The notes under the pieces: model-generated | What the model saw: only the letters and a program-made list of their open reading frames with translations | The model's database searches: none | Told to the model about the DNA's origin: nothing | Translations under genes and position numbers: made by a program | In this document: one piece after another, positions 52,810-63,754 of the stretch | Layout of the letters: the number at the start of each line of letters is the position of its first letter | Position numbering within the stretch: position 1 is the stretch's first letter | NCBI GenBank assembly: GCA_022772675.1 | Contig: JALEZW010000011.1 | Span: 1 to 64,000, forward strand | Direction of reading: 5' to 3' | DNA from: Agathobacter sp. | GTDB taxonomy: Bacteria; Bacillota; Clostridia; Lachnospirales; Lachnospiraceae | Length of the DNA: 64,000 nucleotides

Positions 52810-55037
52810 TTCTTTACTCCTTTTGTGTCGCGGTTTCCCACATGCAGACGGTTTAAAGCCACCTGCTTTCCTTTTACCTCTATCTCTTTATTTTCTCCAT
52901 CGTGCAGTACATAGACAGCCTTAAGTTCATCCTCTGCATTTAAGCGCATGCCACGCACACCCACAGCCCCCTTCTTTTTCTGGGGAATCTGTGCACTGTC
53001 AATCCTAAGGAACATATCCTTCTTCGATTCCATGATAATAGTATCTGTGTCTTCCACCGGACAAACGGTAAGTAAAAGGTCTTCCTCCGCAAGTTTTGTA
53101 GCCGCAGTGGTCTTTTTTGCTACTACAAACTCGCTTCCCTCCACCACCTTTAACATGGCTGTTTTTGTACCAAAGAGCATCCTGCTTCTGCTCACATGCT
53201 CTAAGCTGTCCAGATAGAGGAAACTCTCCTCCCTGCTGTCGTAATTGCAGAGATTATCAATCGGAGTTCCCTTATCACGGAATTTTCCGTAGGGAAGGTC
53301 TAAAACCTTTAGGAGATGCAGCTGCCCTTTATCCGTAAAAATGCAGATTTTATCTGTATTTTTGCAGGTAAAGATAAAACGGAATTCCGCATCTGCCGCC
53401 TCTTTATTTCTCTCATAAACAGAAAGATCCACGATTTTGGCATAGCCGAAGCGATCCATGAGAAAGACCACCTCCTGCTCCTTGATCTTCTGTTCCTCTA
53501 CCACAGCCTCTTTTAAATTATCGATTACCGTTTTTCTTTCTTTTCCATAGGACTTTTTAAAAGTAGTCAGCTCCTTGATGATTACCTTTGCCATAGAAGA
53601 ACGGTGCTCTAAAATATCCTCATATTTTGCAATGTTTAACAGAGTCTCTTCATGCTCCTTCATAAGAGCCTCGATTTCAAGGCCAATCAGCTTGTAAAGC
53701 CGCATCTCCAGAATGGCCTGTGCCTGCCGCTCCGTAAAGTTAAGCTGCTGAGCCATGATTTTTGAAGAGGGATTCTTAAAGGTAATGTTATCCGTATTTC
53801 CCTCTGTCAGGCATGCCTTGGCATCCTTGATATTCCGGCTTCCCCGCAGAATCTCAATAATCAAATCAATCACATTGCAGGCGCGGATCAGTCCCTCTTC
53901 AATTTCTTTTTTATCCAGTTCCTTCTGTAAAAGAGTACGATATTTTCTGTCTGCAATTTCATACTGGAATTTCACATGATGCCTGATGATGGATACAAGA
54001 CCCATAGTTTCCGGTCTGCCATCTGCCACTGCCAGCATATTGACACCAAAGGTATCCTCCAGCTTTGTTTTTTTATAAAGCAGATTGGTAAGAGCTTCAA
54101 CATCCGCTCCTTTTTTTAAGTCCAGGACAATCCGGATTCCCTCTTTGGAGGACTGGTTGGTGATATCCACGATATCGGTGGTTGCTTTTGTCTCCACCAG
54201 ACTGTACACATCATTTAGGAATTTTCCGATGTTTGCGCCAATCATGGTATAGGGGATTTCCGTAATGACCATCTGGTCTTTTCCGCCCTTTCCCTTCTCA
54301 ATCTCTATCTTTCCGCGGATTTTAATTTTACCCACACCGGATTCATAGATAGCAGGAAGATCATCTTTATTGGCAATAATTCCACCGGTGGGAAAATCCG
54401 GTCCCTTAATATACTGCATCATTTCGGCGGTGGTAATGTCAGGATTTTTCATATAGGCGATCACACCGTCAATAACCTCGCCAAAATTATGGGGTGGAAT
54501 AGAAGTTGCCATTCCCACAGCAATTCCCTCGGCACCGTTTATGAGAAGATTGGGGACCTTAACCGGCAGAACCACCGGTTCCTTCTCCGTCTCATCAAAA
54601 TTCGGAATAAAGTCCACTACATCCTTGTCCAGATCCGCCAGATATGCTTCCTGTGTAACCTTCTGCAGCCGTGCCTCCGTATATCGCATGGCAGCGGCTC
54701 CGTCCCCCTCAATGGAACCAAAGTTTCCATGTCCATCCACCAGCGGCAGACCCTTTTTAAAATCCTGTGCCATAACAACCAGGGCCTCATAGATGGAGGA
54801 ATCTCCATGGGGATGATATTTACCCATGGTATCGCCCACAATACGTGCACTCTTTCTGTAGGGCTTGTCATAGCGGATGCCAAGCTCATACATATCGTAT
54901 AGCGTTCGACGCTGTACCGGTTTTAATCCGTCCCGCACATCCGGCAGTGCACGTGCAATAATAACAGACATGGCATAGTCAATATATGATTTCTGCATCA
55001 ACTCCGAATACTCGGTGCGAATGATACTGTGTTCCAT
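52806..55037 (-). CDS. parC: DNA topoisomerase IV subunit A (GyrA-like)
   Basis: Type II topoisomerase cleavage subunit. 743 aa. QKSYIDYAMSVIIARALPDVRDGLKPVQRR (N-term), KYHPHGDSSIYEALVVM and the catalytic Tyr in AAAMRYTEARL (~residue 119). The C-terminal beta-propeller has PQKKKGAVGVRGMRL but no clear GyrA box, favouring ParC over GyrA. It follows the GyrB-like partner by 32 bp. Confidence 0.9.
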   Translation of the reverse strand: MEHSIIRTEYSELMQKSYIDYAMSVIIARALPDVRDGLKPVQRRTLYDMYELGIRYDKPYRKSARIVGDTMGKYHPHGDSSIYEALVVMAQDFKKGLPLVDGHGNFGSIEGDGAAAMRYTEARLQKVTQEAYLADLDKDVVDFIPNFDETEKEPVVLPVKVPNLLINGAEGIAVGMATSIPPHNFGEVIDGVIAYMKNPDITTAEMMQYIKGPDFPTGGIIANKDDLPAIYESGVGKIKIRGKIEIEKGKGGKDQMVITEIPYTMIGANIGKFLNDVYSLVETKATTDIVDITNQSSKEGIRIVLDLKKGADVEALTNLLYKKTKLEDTFGVNMLAVADGRPETMGLVSIIRHHVKFQYEIADRKYRTLLQKELDKKEIEEGLIRACNVIDLIIEILRGSRNIKDAKACLTEGNTDNITFKNPSSKIMAQQLNFTERQAQAILEMRLYKLIGLEIEALMKEHEETLLNIAKYEDILEHRSSMAKVIIKELTTFKKSYGKERKTVIDNLKEAVVEEQKIKEQEVVFLMDRFGYAKIVDLSVYERNKEAADAEFRFIFTCKNTDKICIFTDKGQLHLLKVLDLPYGKFRDKGTPIDNLCNYDSREESFLYLDSLEHVSRSRMLFGTKTAMLKVVEGSEFVVAKKTTAATKLAEEDLLLTVCPVEDTDTIIMESKKDMFLRIDSAQIPQKKKGAVGVRGMRLNAEDELKAVYVLHDGENKEIEVKGKQVALNRLHVGNRDTKGVKK

Positions 55038-55069
55038 GATGATTCTCTCCCTTACTGTATCTTCTCTCT

Positions 55070-56983
55070 TTAAATGTCAAGACTGGCATCGCCTGCATGT
55101 TCATAGATAAAAGCCTTACGCGGTGCCACATCCGTTCCCATAAGCATCTCCGTCACATCGGATGCCATACGGCCATCTTCAATCTCCACACGCTTCATCA
55201 CACGGGTTTCAGGATTTAAGGTTGTCTCCCAGAGCTGGTCGGCATCCATCTCTCCAAGACCTTTGTACCGCTGCAGCGTGAATTTACCTGTATGGGTTTT
55301 TCTGTATTTTTCCAATGCGGCATCATCGTAGAGATATTCTTCCTTTCCCCTGGCAGGAATCACTTTATACAAAGGCGGCATTGCCACATAGACATGTCCC
55401 TCAAAAATAAGCTCCGGCATAAACCGGTAAAACAGGGTAAGGAGCAGGGTGGAAATATGGGCTCCATCCACGTCGGCATCTGCCATAATAATAATCTTAT
55501 CATAGCGGAGTTTCGTGATATCAAAATCATTCCCGTATCCTTCCGAAAATCCGCAGCCAAAGGCATTGATCATGGTCTTAATCTCTGCATTGGCAAGAAC
55601 CTTGTCAATACTGGCTTTTTCCACATTCAAAATTTTTCCGCGGATTGGCATGATAGCCTGATACATCCGGTTTCTTGCCATCTTTGCTGAGCCTCCGGCA
55701 GAATCTCCCTCTACAATAAAGATTTCACATTTAGAGGCATCCCGGCTCTCACAGTTGGAAAGCTTTCCATTGGAGTCAAAAGAAAACTTCTGTTTTGTCA
55801 GAAGATTTGTCTTTGCCTTCTCCTCTGCTTTCCTGATTTTCGCCGCTTTTTCCGCACATCCGATTACAATTTTTAAAGTCTCAAGGTTTTTATCAAAAAA
55901 CAGCGGCACCTCGTCCCCTGTCACCTTTGCCGTTGCACGACTGGCATCCTGATTATCCAGCTTCGTCTTGGTCTGTCCCTCAAATCTTGGATCCGGATGC
56001 TTGATGGAAATAACAGCAGTCATTCCGTTTCGCACATCGGCACCGTTAAAGTTTGCATCCTTTTCTTTTAAAATTCCAAGCTCTCTCGCATAGGAATTGA
56101 TAATAGTTGTAAAAGCTGTTTTAAATCCGGTCAGATGAGCCCCACCCTCGGAATTATAGATATTATTACAGAAACCCAGAATATTTTCATGAAATTCACT
56201 GGTATACTGGAAGGCAGCTTCCACCTCGATTCCCTCACTCTCGCCCTTAAAGTAAATGACATCATGAAGTACTTCCAGCTTACTGTTTAAATCCTTGACA
56301 AACCCCACAATTCCATCCGGCTCGTGAAATTCGATATGCTCAACCTCCGGTTTTCTCCGGTCCTCATAGATAATCGTAAGCTTCGGATTTAAGTAAGCAG
56401 TCTCGTGCATCCGGCTCTTGACCTCATCTTCCTTAAACCTTGTCTTCTCAAAAATCTCCGGATCCGGCAGAAAATTAATCTTTGTTCCTGTCTTTTTTGT
56501 CTTTCCGATTACCGGAAGCAGACCATTTTCCAGTTCCACCACCGGACGTCCCTTCTCATAACGGTCATGGTGGATATAGCCTCCCTGGCTAATCTTAACA
56601 TCCATATAGGTAGAGAGCGCATTGACAACAGATGAACCTACTCCATGCAAACCTCCACTGGTCTTATACACGCTGTTATCAAATTTTCCTCCTGCATGCA
56701 GGGTGGAAAAAACCACCCGGGCTGCTGAAACCCCTTTGGCATGCATTCCCACCGGAATACCACGTCCGTTATCCTCCACCGTACAGGAACCATCTTCCTC
56801 CAAAGTCACCCAGATGGTATCACAGGCACCTGCCAGATGCTCGTCCACAGAATTGTCCACAATCTCATAAATCAGATGGTTTAATCCTTTGGTGGTCACA
56901 CTTCCAATATACATTCCCGGACGTTTCCGTACTGCTTCAAGTCCCTCCAGTACCGCTATGCTGCTTGCGTCATAACCTGACAT
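55070..56983 (-). CDS. parE: DNA topoisomerase IV subunit B (GyrB-like)
   Basis: ATPase subunit, partner of the gene at 52806. 637 aa. GHKL ATPase: YEIVDNSVDEHLAG, VEDNGRGIPVGMH, TSGGLHGVGSSVVNALS. TOPRIM: FIVEGDSAGGSAKMARN (Glu, Asp) and IIMADADVDGAHI. C-term RYKGLGEMDADQLWETT. Naming as parE rather than gyrB is by position with parC; a second gyrBA would be expected elsewhere. Confidence 0.92.
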   Translation of the reverse strand: MSGYDASSIAVLEGLEAVRKRPGMYIGSVTTKGLNHLIYEIVDNSVDEHLAGACDTIWVTLEEDGSCTVEDNGRGIPVGMHAKGVSAARVVFSTLHAGGKFDNSVYKTSGGLHGVGSSVVNALSTYMDVKISQGGYIHHDRYEKGRPVVELENGLLPVIGKTKKTGTKINFLPDPEIFEKTRFKEDEVKSRMHETAYLNPKLTIIYEDRRKPEVEHIEFHEPDGIVGFVKDLNSKLEVLHDVIYFKGESEGIEVEAAFQYTSEFHENILGFCNNIYNSEGGAHLTGFKTAFTTIINSYARELGILKEKDANFNGADVRNGMTAVISIKHPDPRFEGQTKTKLDNQDASRATAKVTGDEVPLFFDKNLETLKIVIGCAEKAAKIRKAEEKAKTNLLTKQKFSFDSNGKLSNCESRDASKCEIFIVEGDSAGGSAKMARNRMYQAIMPIRGKILNVEKASIDKVLANAEIKTMINAFGCGFSEGYGNDFDITKLRYDKIIIMADADVDGAHISTLLLTLFYRFMPELIFEGHVYVAMPPLYKVIPARGKEEYLYDDAALEKYRKTHTGKFTLQRYKGLGEMDADQLWETTLNPETRVMKRVEIEDGRMASDVTEMLMGTDVAPRKAFIYEHAGDASLDI

Positions 56984-57009
56984 AATTCCTACACTCCTTA
57001 TCGCATTTC

Positions 57010-58113
57010 CTATTGGGCGCCATAATTCTGATCTTTCATATGTGCAATTACCATAACTGCAATCCGAAACGTCATGGCATCGTCAAAAGTCCGGATATCC
57101 AGACCGATTGCTTTCTCAATTCTCTCCAGACGGTAGACCAGTGTATTTCTATGCACGTAGAGCTGCCTTGCCGTTTCGGAAATATTTAAATTGTTCTCAA
57201 AGAATTTATTAATGGTGGACATTGCCTCCTCATCCTCTAATATGTCCGGAATTTTGTTCCCAAACACCTCTTTGATAAACATTTCGCACAAACTCATAGG
57301 AAGCTGGTAGATCAAACGCCCGATTCCCAGCTTGCCATAGGAAATCGTATCATATTTTGCATAAAAAACGCGTCCGACTTCAAGGGCCATACGGGCCTCC
57401 TGGTAAGATTCCGTAATTTCCGGAAGCTGTGTTACCACATTTCCATATCCAATGCGCACACGGATCATTGCCTCCATATGGAGATTATCCGACAGGCTCT
57501 CTGCAATTTTCTGAAGTCGTTCCTCCATCTCATCCTCTTTTACATTGGATACATCCTTTACCAGCACCACACTATGCTGATCTACACAGGTCACAAAATC
57601 CCTGGCTCTGATATCAGACAGGTTTTTTACCATCTCAAGAGCCACATCATTATTTTTGCTGCCGGTATCAATCACAAATACTACCCGCGGAACCTCCTGA
57701 ATATGATGCCGTTTGGCTTTTCCATAGATATCCACCACCAGCATATTTCCCAGCAGAATATTCTGCATAAAACTGTTACGGTCAAACTGCTCTGCCATAC
57801 TCACAACAAGGTTTCTGATCTGGCAGACCGCCATCTGTGCGCACACAATCATCTGTTCCTCTGTAATCTTACATACAAGTATAAGCTCCGGCTCTCCGTC
57901 CACCATAATTTTATACAGATGATTATCCTGAAAGACTTGTTTCTCCGCCAGTGATTCTGCAAATTCCACTACAACAGCCTCCATCTCATCCGGCAGATTC
58001 ATTCCATCTGTAAATGCAGCCAGTTTTCCTCTTGCAGAATAAAGAGCAGATTCCATATGACAGATATCTTTGATTTCATTTAATGAATTCTGTAATTTCT
58101 GATTTGAAAGCAT
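57010..58113 (-). CDS. PucR/CdaR-type transcriptional regulator
   Basis: Cytoplasmic regulator of 367 aa. C-terminal PucR HTH: FFENNLNISETARQLYVHRNTLVYRLERIEKAIG (~305-340). The middle part is a GGDEF-like/CdaR fold without active residues; the N-terminus has no named sensor. ATG 58113 has TAGGAG upstream. It sits between parE and a sugar-transport ATPase gene with which it may be linked, but separated by a terminator. Confidence 0.82.
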   Translation of the reverse strand: MLSNQKLQNSLNEIKDICHMESALYSARGKLAAFTDGMNLPDEMEAVVVEFAESLAEKQVFQDNHLYKIMVDGEPELILVCKITEEQMIVCAQMAVCQIRNLVVSMAEQFDRNSFMQNILLGNMLVVDIYGKAKRHHIQEVPRVVFVIDTGSKNNDVALEMVKNLSDIRARDFVTCVDQHSVVLVKDVSNVKEDEMEERLQKIAESLSDNLHMEAMIRVRIGYGNVVTQLPEITESYQEARMALEVGRVFYAKYDTISYGKLGIGRLIYQLPMSLCEMFIKEVFGNKIPDILEDEEAMSTINKFFENNLNISETARQLYVHRNTLVYRLERIEKAIGLDIRTFDDAMTFRIAVMVIAHMKDQNYGAQ

Positions 58114-58185
58114 GAATACTCCTATCATACACTAACTATTAACCCATATTCTCTCCCATACCGGAAAAATATAAAGGTCTTTTAT

Positions 58186-58218
58186 GAAAAACCCGGGTGT
58201 AAATACTCACACCCGGGC
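58186..58218 (-). terminator. Terminator of the sugar-ABC ATPase gene
   Basis: Arms CCCGGGTGT (58192-58200) and ACACCCGGG (58209-58217), loop 8, then TTTTTC on the minus strand. Strong GC-rich terminator, so the ATPase gene is transcribed alone. Confidence 0.9.
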
Positions 58219-58249
58219 TCATGATTTACAACTATTTAATTTTAGCGAA

Positions 58250-59362
58250 CTAGTTGGTAATTGTCAATTCTGTATCTTTGTCAAAAACATGAATCTTGTG
58301 CGGATCAAATGCAAGTTTAATATGATCGCCATAACGTGCAGGAGTATCTGAATCAACTCTTGCTGTCATGTTTGCACCTGCTACTGTGTAATACAGTAAT
58401 ACTTCTGCACCCAGCAGCTCATATCCCGTTACGTCAGACTCAATTACACTGTCACTGTGCTTCTGAAGCATCTCAGGATCATCAGAGATATCCTCCGGTC
58501 TGATACCAAGGATAACCTTCTTTCCATTGTATCCGCCATCTGCCAGCTTCTTGGATTTGTTCTCCGGAAGTGCAACAGAGTACTCACCAAATTTAAGGAT
58601 TGCTTTCTCCCCCTCAATCTTGCACTCAGCATCAATAAAGTTCATCTGCGGGGATCCAATGAATCCGGCAACAAATAAATTATTCGGCTCGTTGTACAAT
58701 TTCTGTGGGGAGTCAACCTGCATGATGACACCATCCTTTAATACAACGATTCTTGTTCCAAGAGTCATAGCCTCTGTCTGGTCATGTGTTACATAGATAA
58801 TAGTAGCACCTAATCTGTTATGAAGAGATGCAATCTCAGATCTCATCTGCACACGAAGCTTTGCATCCAGGTTGGATAACGGCTCATCCATAAGGAATAC
58901 CTTAGGATTACGAACGATTGCACGGCCCATGGCAACACGCTGTCTCTGTCCACCGGAAAGTGCCTTTGGCTTACGATCCAGTAATTTCTCCAGATCCAAG
59001 ATTCTTGCTGCTTCCTCAACTTTAGCCTTAATCTCATCCTTCGGAACTTTTCTTAACTTAAGACCAAATGCCATGTTATCAAATACTGTCATATGCGGAT
59101 ACAGAGCGTAGTTCTGGAATACCATTGCAATATCACGATCCTTCGGCTCAACATCATTCATTACTTTTCCATCAATGATCAGTTCACCGGAAGAAATCTC
59201 CTCAAGTCCTGCGATCATACGAAGTGTGGTAGACTTTCCACATCCGGACGGTCCTACGAAAATGATGAATTCCTTATCCTCTACATCCAGGTTAAAATCC
59301 TTAACTGCCTCAAATCCGTTGGGATATACTTTGCAGACATTCTTTAATGATAAACTTGCCAT
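58250..59362 (-). CDS. msmX: Sugar ABC transporter ATPase (UgpC/MsmX type)
   Basis: Shared ATPase of carbohydrate importers. 370 aa. Walker [19 protein letters not shown] (~37-54), signature [20 protein letters not shown] (~136), Walker [17 protein letters not shown], and a C-terminal TOBE-like regulatory domain ([23 protein letters not shown]). It stands alone without permeases, as usual for MsmX. ATG 59362 after AGGAGG. Confidence 0.92.
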   Translation of the reverse strand: MASLSLKNVCKVYPNGFEAVKDFNLDVEDKEFIIFVGPSGCGKSTTLRMIAGLEEISSGELIIDGKVMNDVEPKDRDIAMVFQNYALYPHMTVFDNMAFGLKLRKVPKDEIKAKVEEAARILDLEKLLDRKPKALSGGQRQRVAMGRAIVRNPKVFLMDEPLSNLDAKLRVQMRSEIASLHNRLGATIIYVTHDQTEAMTLGTRIVVLKDGVIMQVDSPQKLYNEPNNLFVAGFIGSPQMNFIDAECKIEGEKAILKFGEYSVALPENKSKKLADGGYNGKKVILGIRPEDISDDPEMLQKHSDSVIESDVTGYELLGAEVLLYYTVAGANMTARVDSDTPARYGDHIKLAFDPHKIHVFDKDTELTITN

Positions 59363-59539
59363 TTAAAAAAACCTCCTGATTTTCTATACATTTTCTTTTG
59401 TGAAGTCTACAGGACTTCCTCATGGTTGTATCATACCGAATATCCCAGGAAATTACCACCGTCAATCCGACAAATATTAAGCGGTTTTCCTGTCAAAATG
59501 ACTAATTATAAAATTACAGCACAGATTATTCTATTCTCT

Positions 59540-60181
59540 TCACAGTTTCGAATAACCAAAACCATTCACCATGGCCTCAATCCGCTGCCCTTTCTTACAG
59601 AACGGGCAGTCGTGGGGATTATAAGCTGCATAGCCGGTAACATCATGACCGTCAAACAGAGAATCAATGGGCACACTGTCCACTGAATCCACCGTACTGA
59701 ACAGGGATGCCACCCACTCAATCTCACCGCCATAATACCGGATACACTCCAGGGCTCTGCGGATTGTCTCTCCTGTTGTCGTGGTTGCCAGTAACAATAC
59801 CACGTGTTTTCCTGCTACCGCACCCTTATTATTATCCCGAAACAAAATCTGGTTGTTATTGTTTATCTCCGGTGAAACTACATAGACCGTCTCATGCCGG
59901 TTAGTGGAAATCAGACCGCCCTGTTCAATCTCCTGTCCTAAAAACGCACCTATCACCTCAGTCCCGTCCATACAGACAATGGTATCCACATAATTTGACT
60001 TAGGCATTTTGGAATAAAGAACCTTCGCAGCCTCCCTCGCCTCGGATGTACGGGTTTTGATACTCGTAACGTCCACATAGTAATTTATATGGGAATGACT
60101 TGTTGCAAAATGTCCCGGAATGCAGTGCAGCGTTAAAAGGTTACTCTCTTTTGAATAAAATTTCATTGTACGGTCTTCCAT
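59540..60181 (-). CDS. Phosphoribosyltransferase-like protein with CPxC tail (213 aa)
   Basis: Fold of the orotate-PRTase group: VDVTSIKTRTSEAREAA (hood), NYVDTIVCMDGTEVIGAFL, and HVVLLLATTTTGETIRRALECIRYYGG at the PRPP loop (~122-148). The usual acidic pair before the TTG is replaced by Ala-Thr (VVLLLATTTTG for V-DD-TTG), so catalysis is doubtful. A C-terminal HDCPFCKKGQRIE segment looks like half of a zinc ribbon. ATG 60181 follows GGAGG. It sits 46 bp after the dUTPase gene in the der operon. Confidence 0.7.
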   Translation of the reverse strand: MEDRTMKFYSKESNLLTLHCIPGHFATSHSHINYYVDVTSIKTRTSEAREAAKVLYSKMPKSNYVDTIVCMDGTEVIGAFLGQEIEQGGLISTNRHETVYVVSPEINNNNQILFRDNNKGAVAGKHVVLLLATTTTGETIRRALECIRYYGGEIEWVASLFSTVDSVDSVPIDSLFDGHDVTGYAAYNPHDCPFCKKGQRIEAMVNGFGYSKL

Positions 60182-60227
60182 AATCTTACCTCCTCAAAAA
60201 TACATTACTGAATAAAGTTTAATATAA

Positions 60228-60662
60228 TTATGATAATCCGGTGCTTCCAAATCCCCCGCGATCCTTTGCAGTCAGATGCGAAACCTCCTCAAATACAATC
60301 TGCGGCTGGTTTTTCATAATCCGAAACTGTGCAATCCGGTCATTGACATGAATCACTGTATCTCTTGTGGCATAGACCGGCATCCGCCACATATCATGAT
60401 CCCCGCAATAAGAACCATCCACCACACCAATACTGTTGGTCTGAATGATTCCCCAGTTTTTAAAGGTTGAGCTTCTGGGAACCAGATGTGCCTCATAGCC
60501 TTCCGGCAGTTCCATGGCAACTCCCAGCGGAATCAGTGCAAAATCCCCTGCATGAAGGGTCACTTCCTCTGATGCGCGCATATCAATCCAGTCAGATTTA
60601 CCGTCAATATAATCCAGCTTCTCAATCCTGTCGGTAAAATATTTGATTTTAATTGTCTCCAT
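60228..60662 (-). CDS. dut: dUTP diphosphatase
   Basis: Splits dUTP to dUMP and pyrophosphate, keeping U out of DNA. 144 aa, trimeric type length. Motif [14 protein letters not shown], motif [20 protein letters not shown], motif III region [16 protein letters not shown] with Asp, motif [12 protein letters not shown]. Motif III differs from the common DYRGE by SYCGD. Lies 12 nt after gpsA. Confidence 0.92.
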   Translation of the reverse strand: METIKIKYFTDRIEKLDYIDGKSDWIDMRASEEVTLHAGDFALIPLGVAMELPEGYEAHLVPRSSTFKNWGIIQTNSIGVVDGSYCGDHDMWRMPVYATRDTVIHVNDRIAQFRIMKNQPQIVFEEVSHLTAKDRGGFGSTGLS

Positions 60663-60674
60663 TTTATTTGTCCT

Positions 60675-61685
60675 CTAATCCCACGTCAGATTGTGGTTTT
60701 CCACTCGTTTCTCCCGCACCATCAGATCTTTTACGGCCTCCTTTGCGGGTTTGTCCTCAAACAGGACACGGTTTACTTCCTCAATAATAGGAAGTTCCAC
60801 CTGATATTTTTCTGCCAGTGCCAGCGCTGCTTTTGCCGAGTAAATTCCTTCCACCACCATCTGCACCTCATCAGTGGCCTGCTTCATAGTGTATCCCTGC
60901 CCGATCAGCATACCGGCTTTCCGGTTTCTGCTGTGCCGGCTCGCACAGGTAACAATCAGATCCCCGATTCCTGTCAGACCGTAAAGTGTCTCCACCTTTG
61001 CTCCCATCTGAACCGCCAGCCCCGTAATTTCAGAAATTCCTCTGGTAATCAGGGCTGCCTTCGTGTTATCTCCATATCCCAGACCATCTGCCATACCTGC
61101 AGCCAGTGCAATCACATTCTTTAAAGAACCTCCCAGCTCCATACCCAGCATATCCGGACTTGTATAGACACGGAACACCTCATTCATAAACAGATCCTGA
61201 ATTTTTTCTGCAGTTTCTCTTGACTTTGCTCCAGCCACAACCGTAGTGGGAAGTCCGATTCCCACCTCCTCAGCGTGGGATGGACCGCACATGACAGCCA
61301 CATCTGCACAAGGGATTTCCTGTTCTACCACTTCAGAAATAGTCATAAGTGTCTGTTCTTCAATTCCCTTGGCCACACAGACAATAATCTGTCCTTTCGT
61401 CACAAACTCTGCCATATTTTTCGCCGTACTTCTGGTAAATACCGACGGCACAGCAAGAATCAGAAATTCTTTTCCGGTTATCGCCTCTTTCAGATCTGTG
61501 GTAAATGTAATTTCTTCCGGCAGTTTTACCCCCGGCAGTTTGCTCACATGCTCGTGTTTTTCCCGAAGCATTGCCACTTCCTCTTCCATAATGGACCAGA
61601 CCATCACCTCATGCCCGTTTGCATGAAGAAGCTTTGCAAGGGCAATCCCCCAGCTGCCTGCTCCAATAACAGCAGTCTTTGCCAT
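60675..61685 (-). CDS. gpsA: NAD(P)H glycerol-3-phosphate dehydrogenase
   Basis: Makes sn-glycerol 3-phosphate for lipid synthesis, feeding PlsY in the adjacent gene. 336 aa. AVIGAGSWGIALAKLL (Rossmann, residues 5-20), FLILAVPS, AVMCGPSHAEEV, LGGSLKNVIALAAGMADGLGYG with catalytic Lys ~192, NTKAALITRGISE. ATG 61685 follows AAAGGAG, directly after the plsY stop. Confidence 0.97.
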   Translation of the reverse strand: MAKTAVIGAGSWGIALAKLLHANGHEVMVWSIMEEEVAMLREKHEHVSKLPGVKLPEEITFTTDLKEAITGKEFLILAVPSVFTRSTAKNMAEFVTKGQIIVCVAKGIEEQTLMTISEVVEQEIPCADVAVMCGPSHAEEVGIGLPTTVVAGAKSRETAEKIQDLFMNEVFRVYTSPDMLGMELGGSLKNVIALAAGMADGLGYGDNTKAALITRGISEITGLAVQMGAKVETLYGLTGIGDLIVTCASRHSRNRKAGMLIGQGYTMKQATDEVQMVVEGIYSAKAALALAEKYQVELPIIEEVNRVLFEDKPAKEAVKDLMVREKRVENHNLTWD

Positions 61686-61686
61686 A

Positions 61687-62337
61687 CTATTTTTCTCCTT
61701 TTTTTGATCCCAGTTTATTCTCTGTCCCATTTAACAGCCGCTTAATATTTTCCCGGTGTCTCCAGACAGCCATTCCTGCAAAACAGGCACTTATGATATA
61801 GTACTCTGTCAGCATGCCTCCCTGGAGCTTTAAGTACCCCATCTGACCGAATATAATAACCTGCACCAGATACGCCAGTACCACATAGATGGATCCTAAC
61901 GAAACATATCTGGTAACTCCCACTATCAACAGAAAACCAATCAGACAGGCAATGGCAGCCATGGGACATACTGCAATAATGACTCCTGACGTACAGGCAA
62001 TCCCTTTTCCACCATGAAACTGCATATAAAGCGGAAAATTATGTCCCAGCACAGCTCCAAATCCGGCATAAAGTTCCAGCACCTTTGTATCCACTCCGTA
62101 GGTTCCGGTAAAAATCATTTTCACCAGAAGAGCTGCTAAAACAGCCTTTAAAAAATCTCCAGCAAAGGTAATCAGTCCGGCTTTCCAGCCCAGCACCCTG
62201 AGGGAATTGGTAGTTCCCACATTGCCGCTTCCCTGTTTACGGATATCAATCCCCTTGCTCTTTCCGTACAGATAGCCGGTCTGAAATAAGCCAAATGCAT
62301 AACCAATCAGCAGGGAAATAATTCTTGCGATAATCAT
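61687..62337 (-). CDS. plsY: Glycerol-3-phosphate acyltransferase PlsY
   Basis: Membrane enzyme acylating G3P from acyl-phosphate. 216 aa, about five helices. [19 protein letters not shown] (motif I), [21 protein letters not shown] (motif II), [22 protein letters not shown] (motif III). ATGA overlap with the der stop, co-translated. Confidence 0.97.
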   Translation of the reverse strand: MIIARIISLLIGYAFGLFQTGYLYGKSKGIDIRKQGSGNVGTTNSLRVLGWKAGLITFAGDFLKAVLAALLVKMIFTGTYGVDTKVLELYAGFGAVLGHNFPLYMQFHGGKGIACTSGVIIAVCPMAAIACLIGFLLIVGVTRYVSLGSIYVVLAYLVQVIIFGQMGYLKLQGGMLTEYYIISACFAGMAVWRHRENIKRLLNGTENKLGSKKGEK

Positions 62338-63662
62338 GATTCTTTTTCCTTTCTCTCCCGTACAATAAATTTAAGTGCTGTTCCCCGGAAACCAAAGGTG
62401 TCCCTTATCCGGTTCTCCAGATATCTGGTGTATGAGAAATGCATCAGATTCTTATCATTGACAAATATGACAAAGGTCGGAGGCTTTACGGCTGCCTGGG
62501 TCACATAATAAATTTTCAGCCGTTTTCCCTTATCCGTGGGCGGCTGCTGCATGGCAACAGCCTCTGCCACAATTTCATTTAAAACTCCGGTTGCCACCCG
62601 CATGCTGTTGTTTTCCAGTACAATATCGATCAGTTCAAATATTTTATTCAGACGCTGTCCAGATTTTGCCGAAATAAACAGAATTTCCGCATAGGGCATA
62701 AAACTTAATACCTGACGGATTTTTTCCGTGTGTTTCTTTACCGTTGTGTTATCCTTCTCGATGGCATCCCACTTATTTACAGCAATGATAATGCCCTTGC
62801 CCCTGTCATGGGCGATTCCGGCAATTTTAGCATCCTGCTCTGTAACCCCCTCGGTAGCATCTATCACAATAATGACTACATCGGCCCGCTCTACAGCTGT
62901 CACCGCCCGGATAATACTGTAACGCTCGATTTCCTCTTTGATCTTGTTCTTTCTCCTGAGACCAGCTGTATCAATAAATACATATTCCCTGCCATCATAG
63001 GTAATGTCCGTATCAATGGCATCTCTTGTAGTACCTGCAATATCTGATACGATCACCCGGTCCTCATGGGCCAGTTTATTGATGAGGGACGACTTTCCCA
63101 CATTCGGCTTTCCGATGATTGCTACCTTGGGCCGGTCATCCTCTTCTTCGGAAACTGCATCCTCCGGGAAATATTTTACCACCTCATCCAGCATATCTCC
63201 AAGTCCCAGCATGGACGCTGCTGAAACAGGATGCGGTTCCCCGATTCCCAGATTATAAAATTCATAGACATCCGGCATAAACTTCTCAAAGCTGTCAACT
63301 TTATTAACTACGAGAACCACCGGCTTATGGGAACGGCGCAGCATATCTGCCACCCTCATATCCGAATCCTGCAGTCCCTGCCGCACATCTGTAATAAACA
63401 TAATAACATCAGCTGTTGCAATGGCAATCTCAGCCTGCTCACGCATCTGGGAAAGGATCACGTCGGCACTGTCCGGCTCAATTCCTCCCGTATCAATCAG
63501 TGTAAAATTATAATTCAGCCATGTAACATCCGCATAGATTCTGTCTCTCGTCACCCCCGGCGTATCCTTTACAATGGAAATACGTTCTCCCGCCAGTGAA
63601 TTAAACAGTGTTGACTTTCCCACATTCGGACGCCCGACAATAGCTACTACTGGTTTGCTCAT
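62334..63662 (-). CDS. der: Ribosome biogenesis GTPase Der (EngA)
   Basis: Double GTPase for 50S maturation. 442 aa. First G domain: [12 protein letters not shown] (~9-20), DTPGV, NKVD; second: [12 protein letters not shown] (~184), [14 protein letters not shown]-terminal KH-like domain ends [12 protein letters not shown]. Heads the der-plsY-gpsA-dut-PRT unit; promoter at 63751-63779. Confidence 0.97.
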   Translation of the reverse strand: MSKPVVAIVGRPNVGKSTLFNSLAGERISIVKDTPGVTRDRIYADVTWLNYNFTLIDTGGIEPDSADVILSQMREQAEIAIATADVIMFITDVRQGLQDSDMRVADMLRRSHKPVVLVVNKVDSFEKFMPDVYEFYNLGIGEPHPVSAASMLGLGDMLDEVVKYFPEDAVSEEEDDRPKVAIIGKPNVGKSSLINKLAHEDRVIVSDIAGTTRDAIDTDITYDGREYVFIDTAGLRRKNKIKEEIERYSIIRAVTAVERADVVIIVIDATEGVTEQDAKIAGIAHDRGKGIIIAVNKWDAIEKDNTTVKKHTEKIRQVLSFMPYAEILFISAKSGQRLNKIFELIDIVLENNSMRVATGVLNEIVAEAVAMQQPPTDKGKRLKIYYVTQAAVKPPTFVIFVNDKNLMHFSYTRYLENRIRDTFGFRGTALKFIVRERKEKES

Positions 63663-63719
63663 TTCTTACCTCCAAAAATTGAACCACCTGCCCTTTTAAA
63701 ATCTGTTTCATAAAACCAC

Positions 63720-63754
63720 AAATAGGGACAGCGTCCAAAACGCTATCCCTATTT
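63720..63754 (-). terminator. 14-bp hairpin between the end gene and der
   Basis: Arms 63720-63733 and 63741-63754 (AAATAGGGATAGCG with CGCTGTCCCTATTT), 14 bp with one wobble. Tail is only TTTGTGGTTTTATG. It may end the partial gene at 63790, but the der promoter's -10 overlaps its right arm, so it can also be a 5' hairpin of der mRNA. Confidence 0.5.

Noticed and set aside
52806-56983. Naming the pair gyrA/gyrB
   Set aside because: No clear GyrA box in the A subunit and B-before-A pairing away from dnaA/recF; parC/parE preferred, though not proven.
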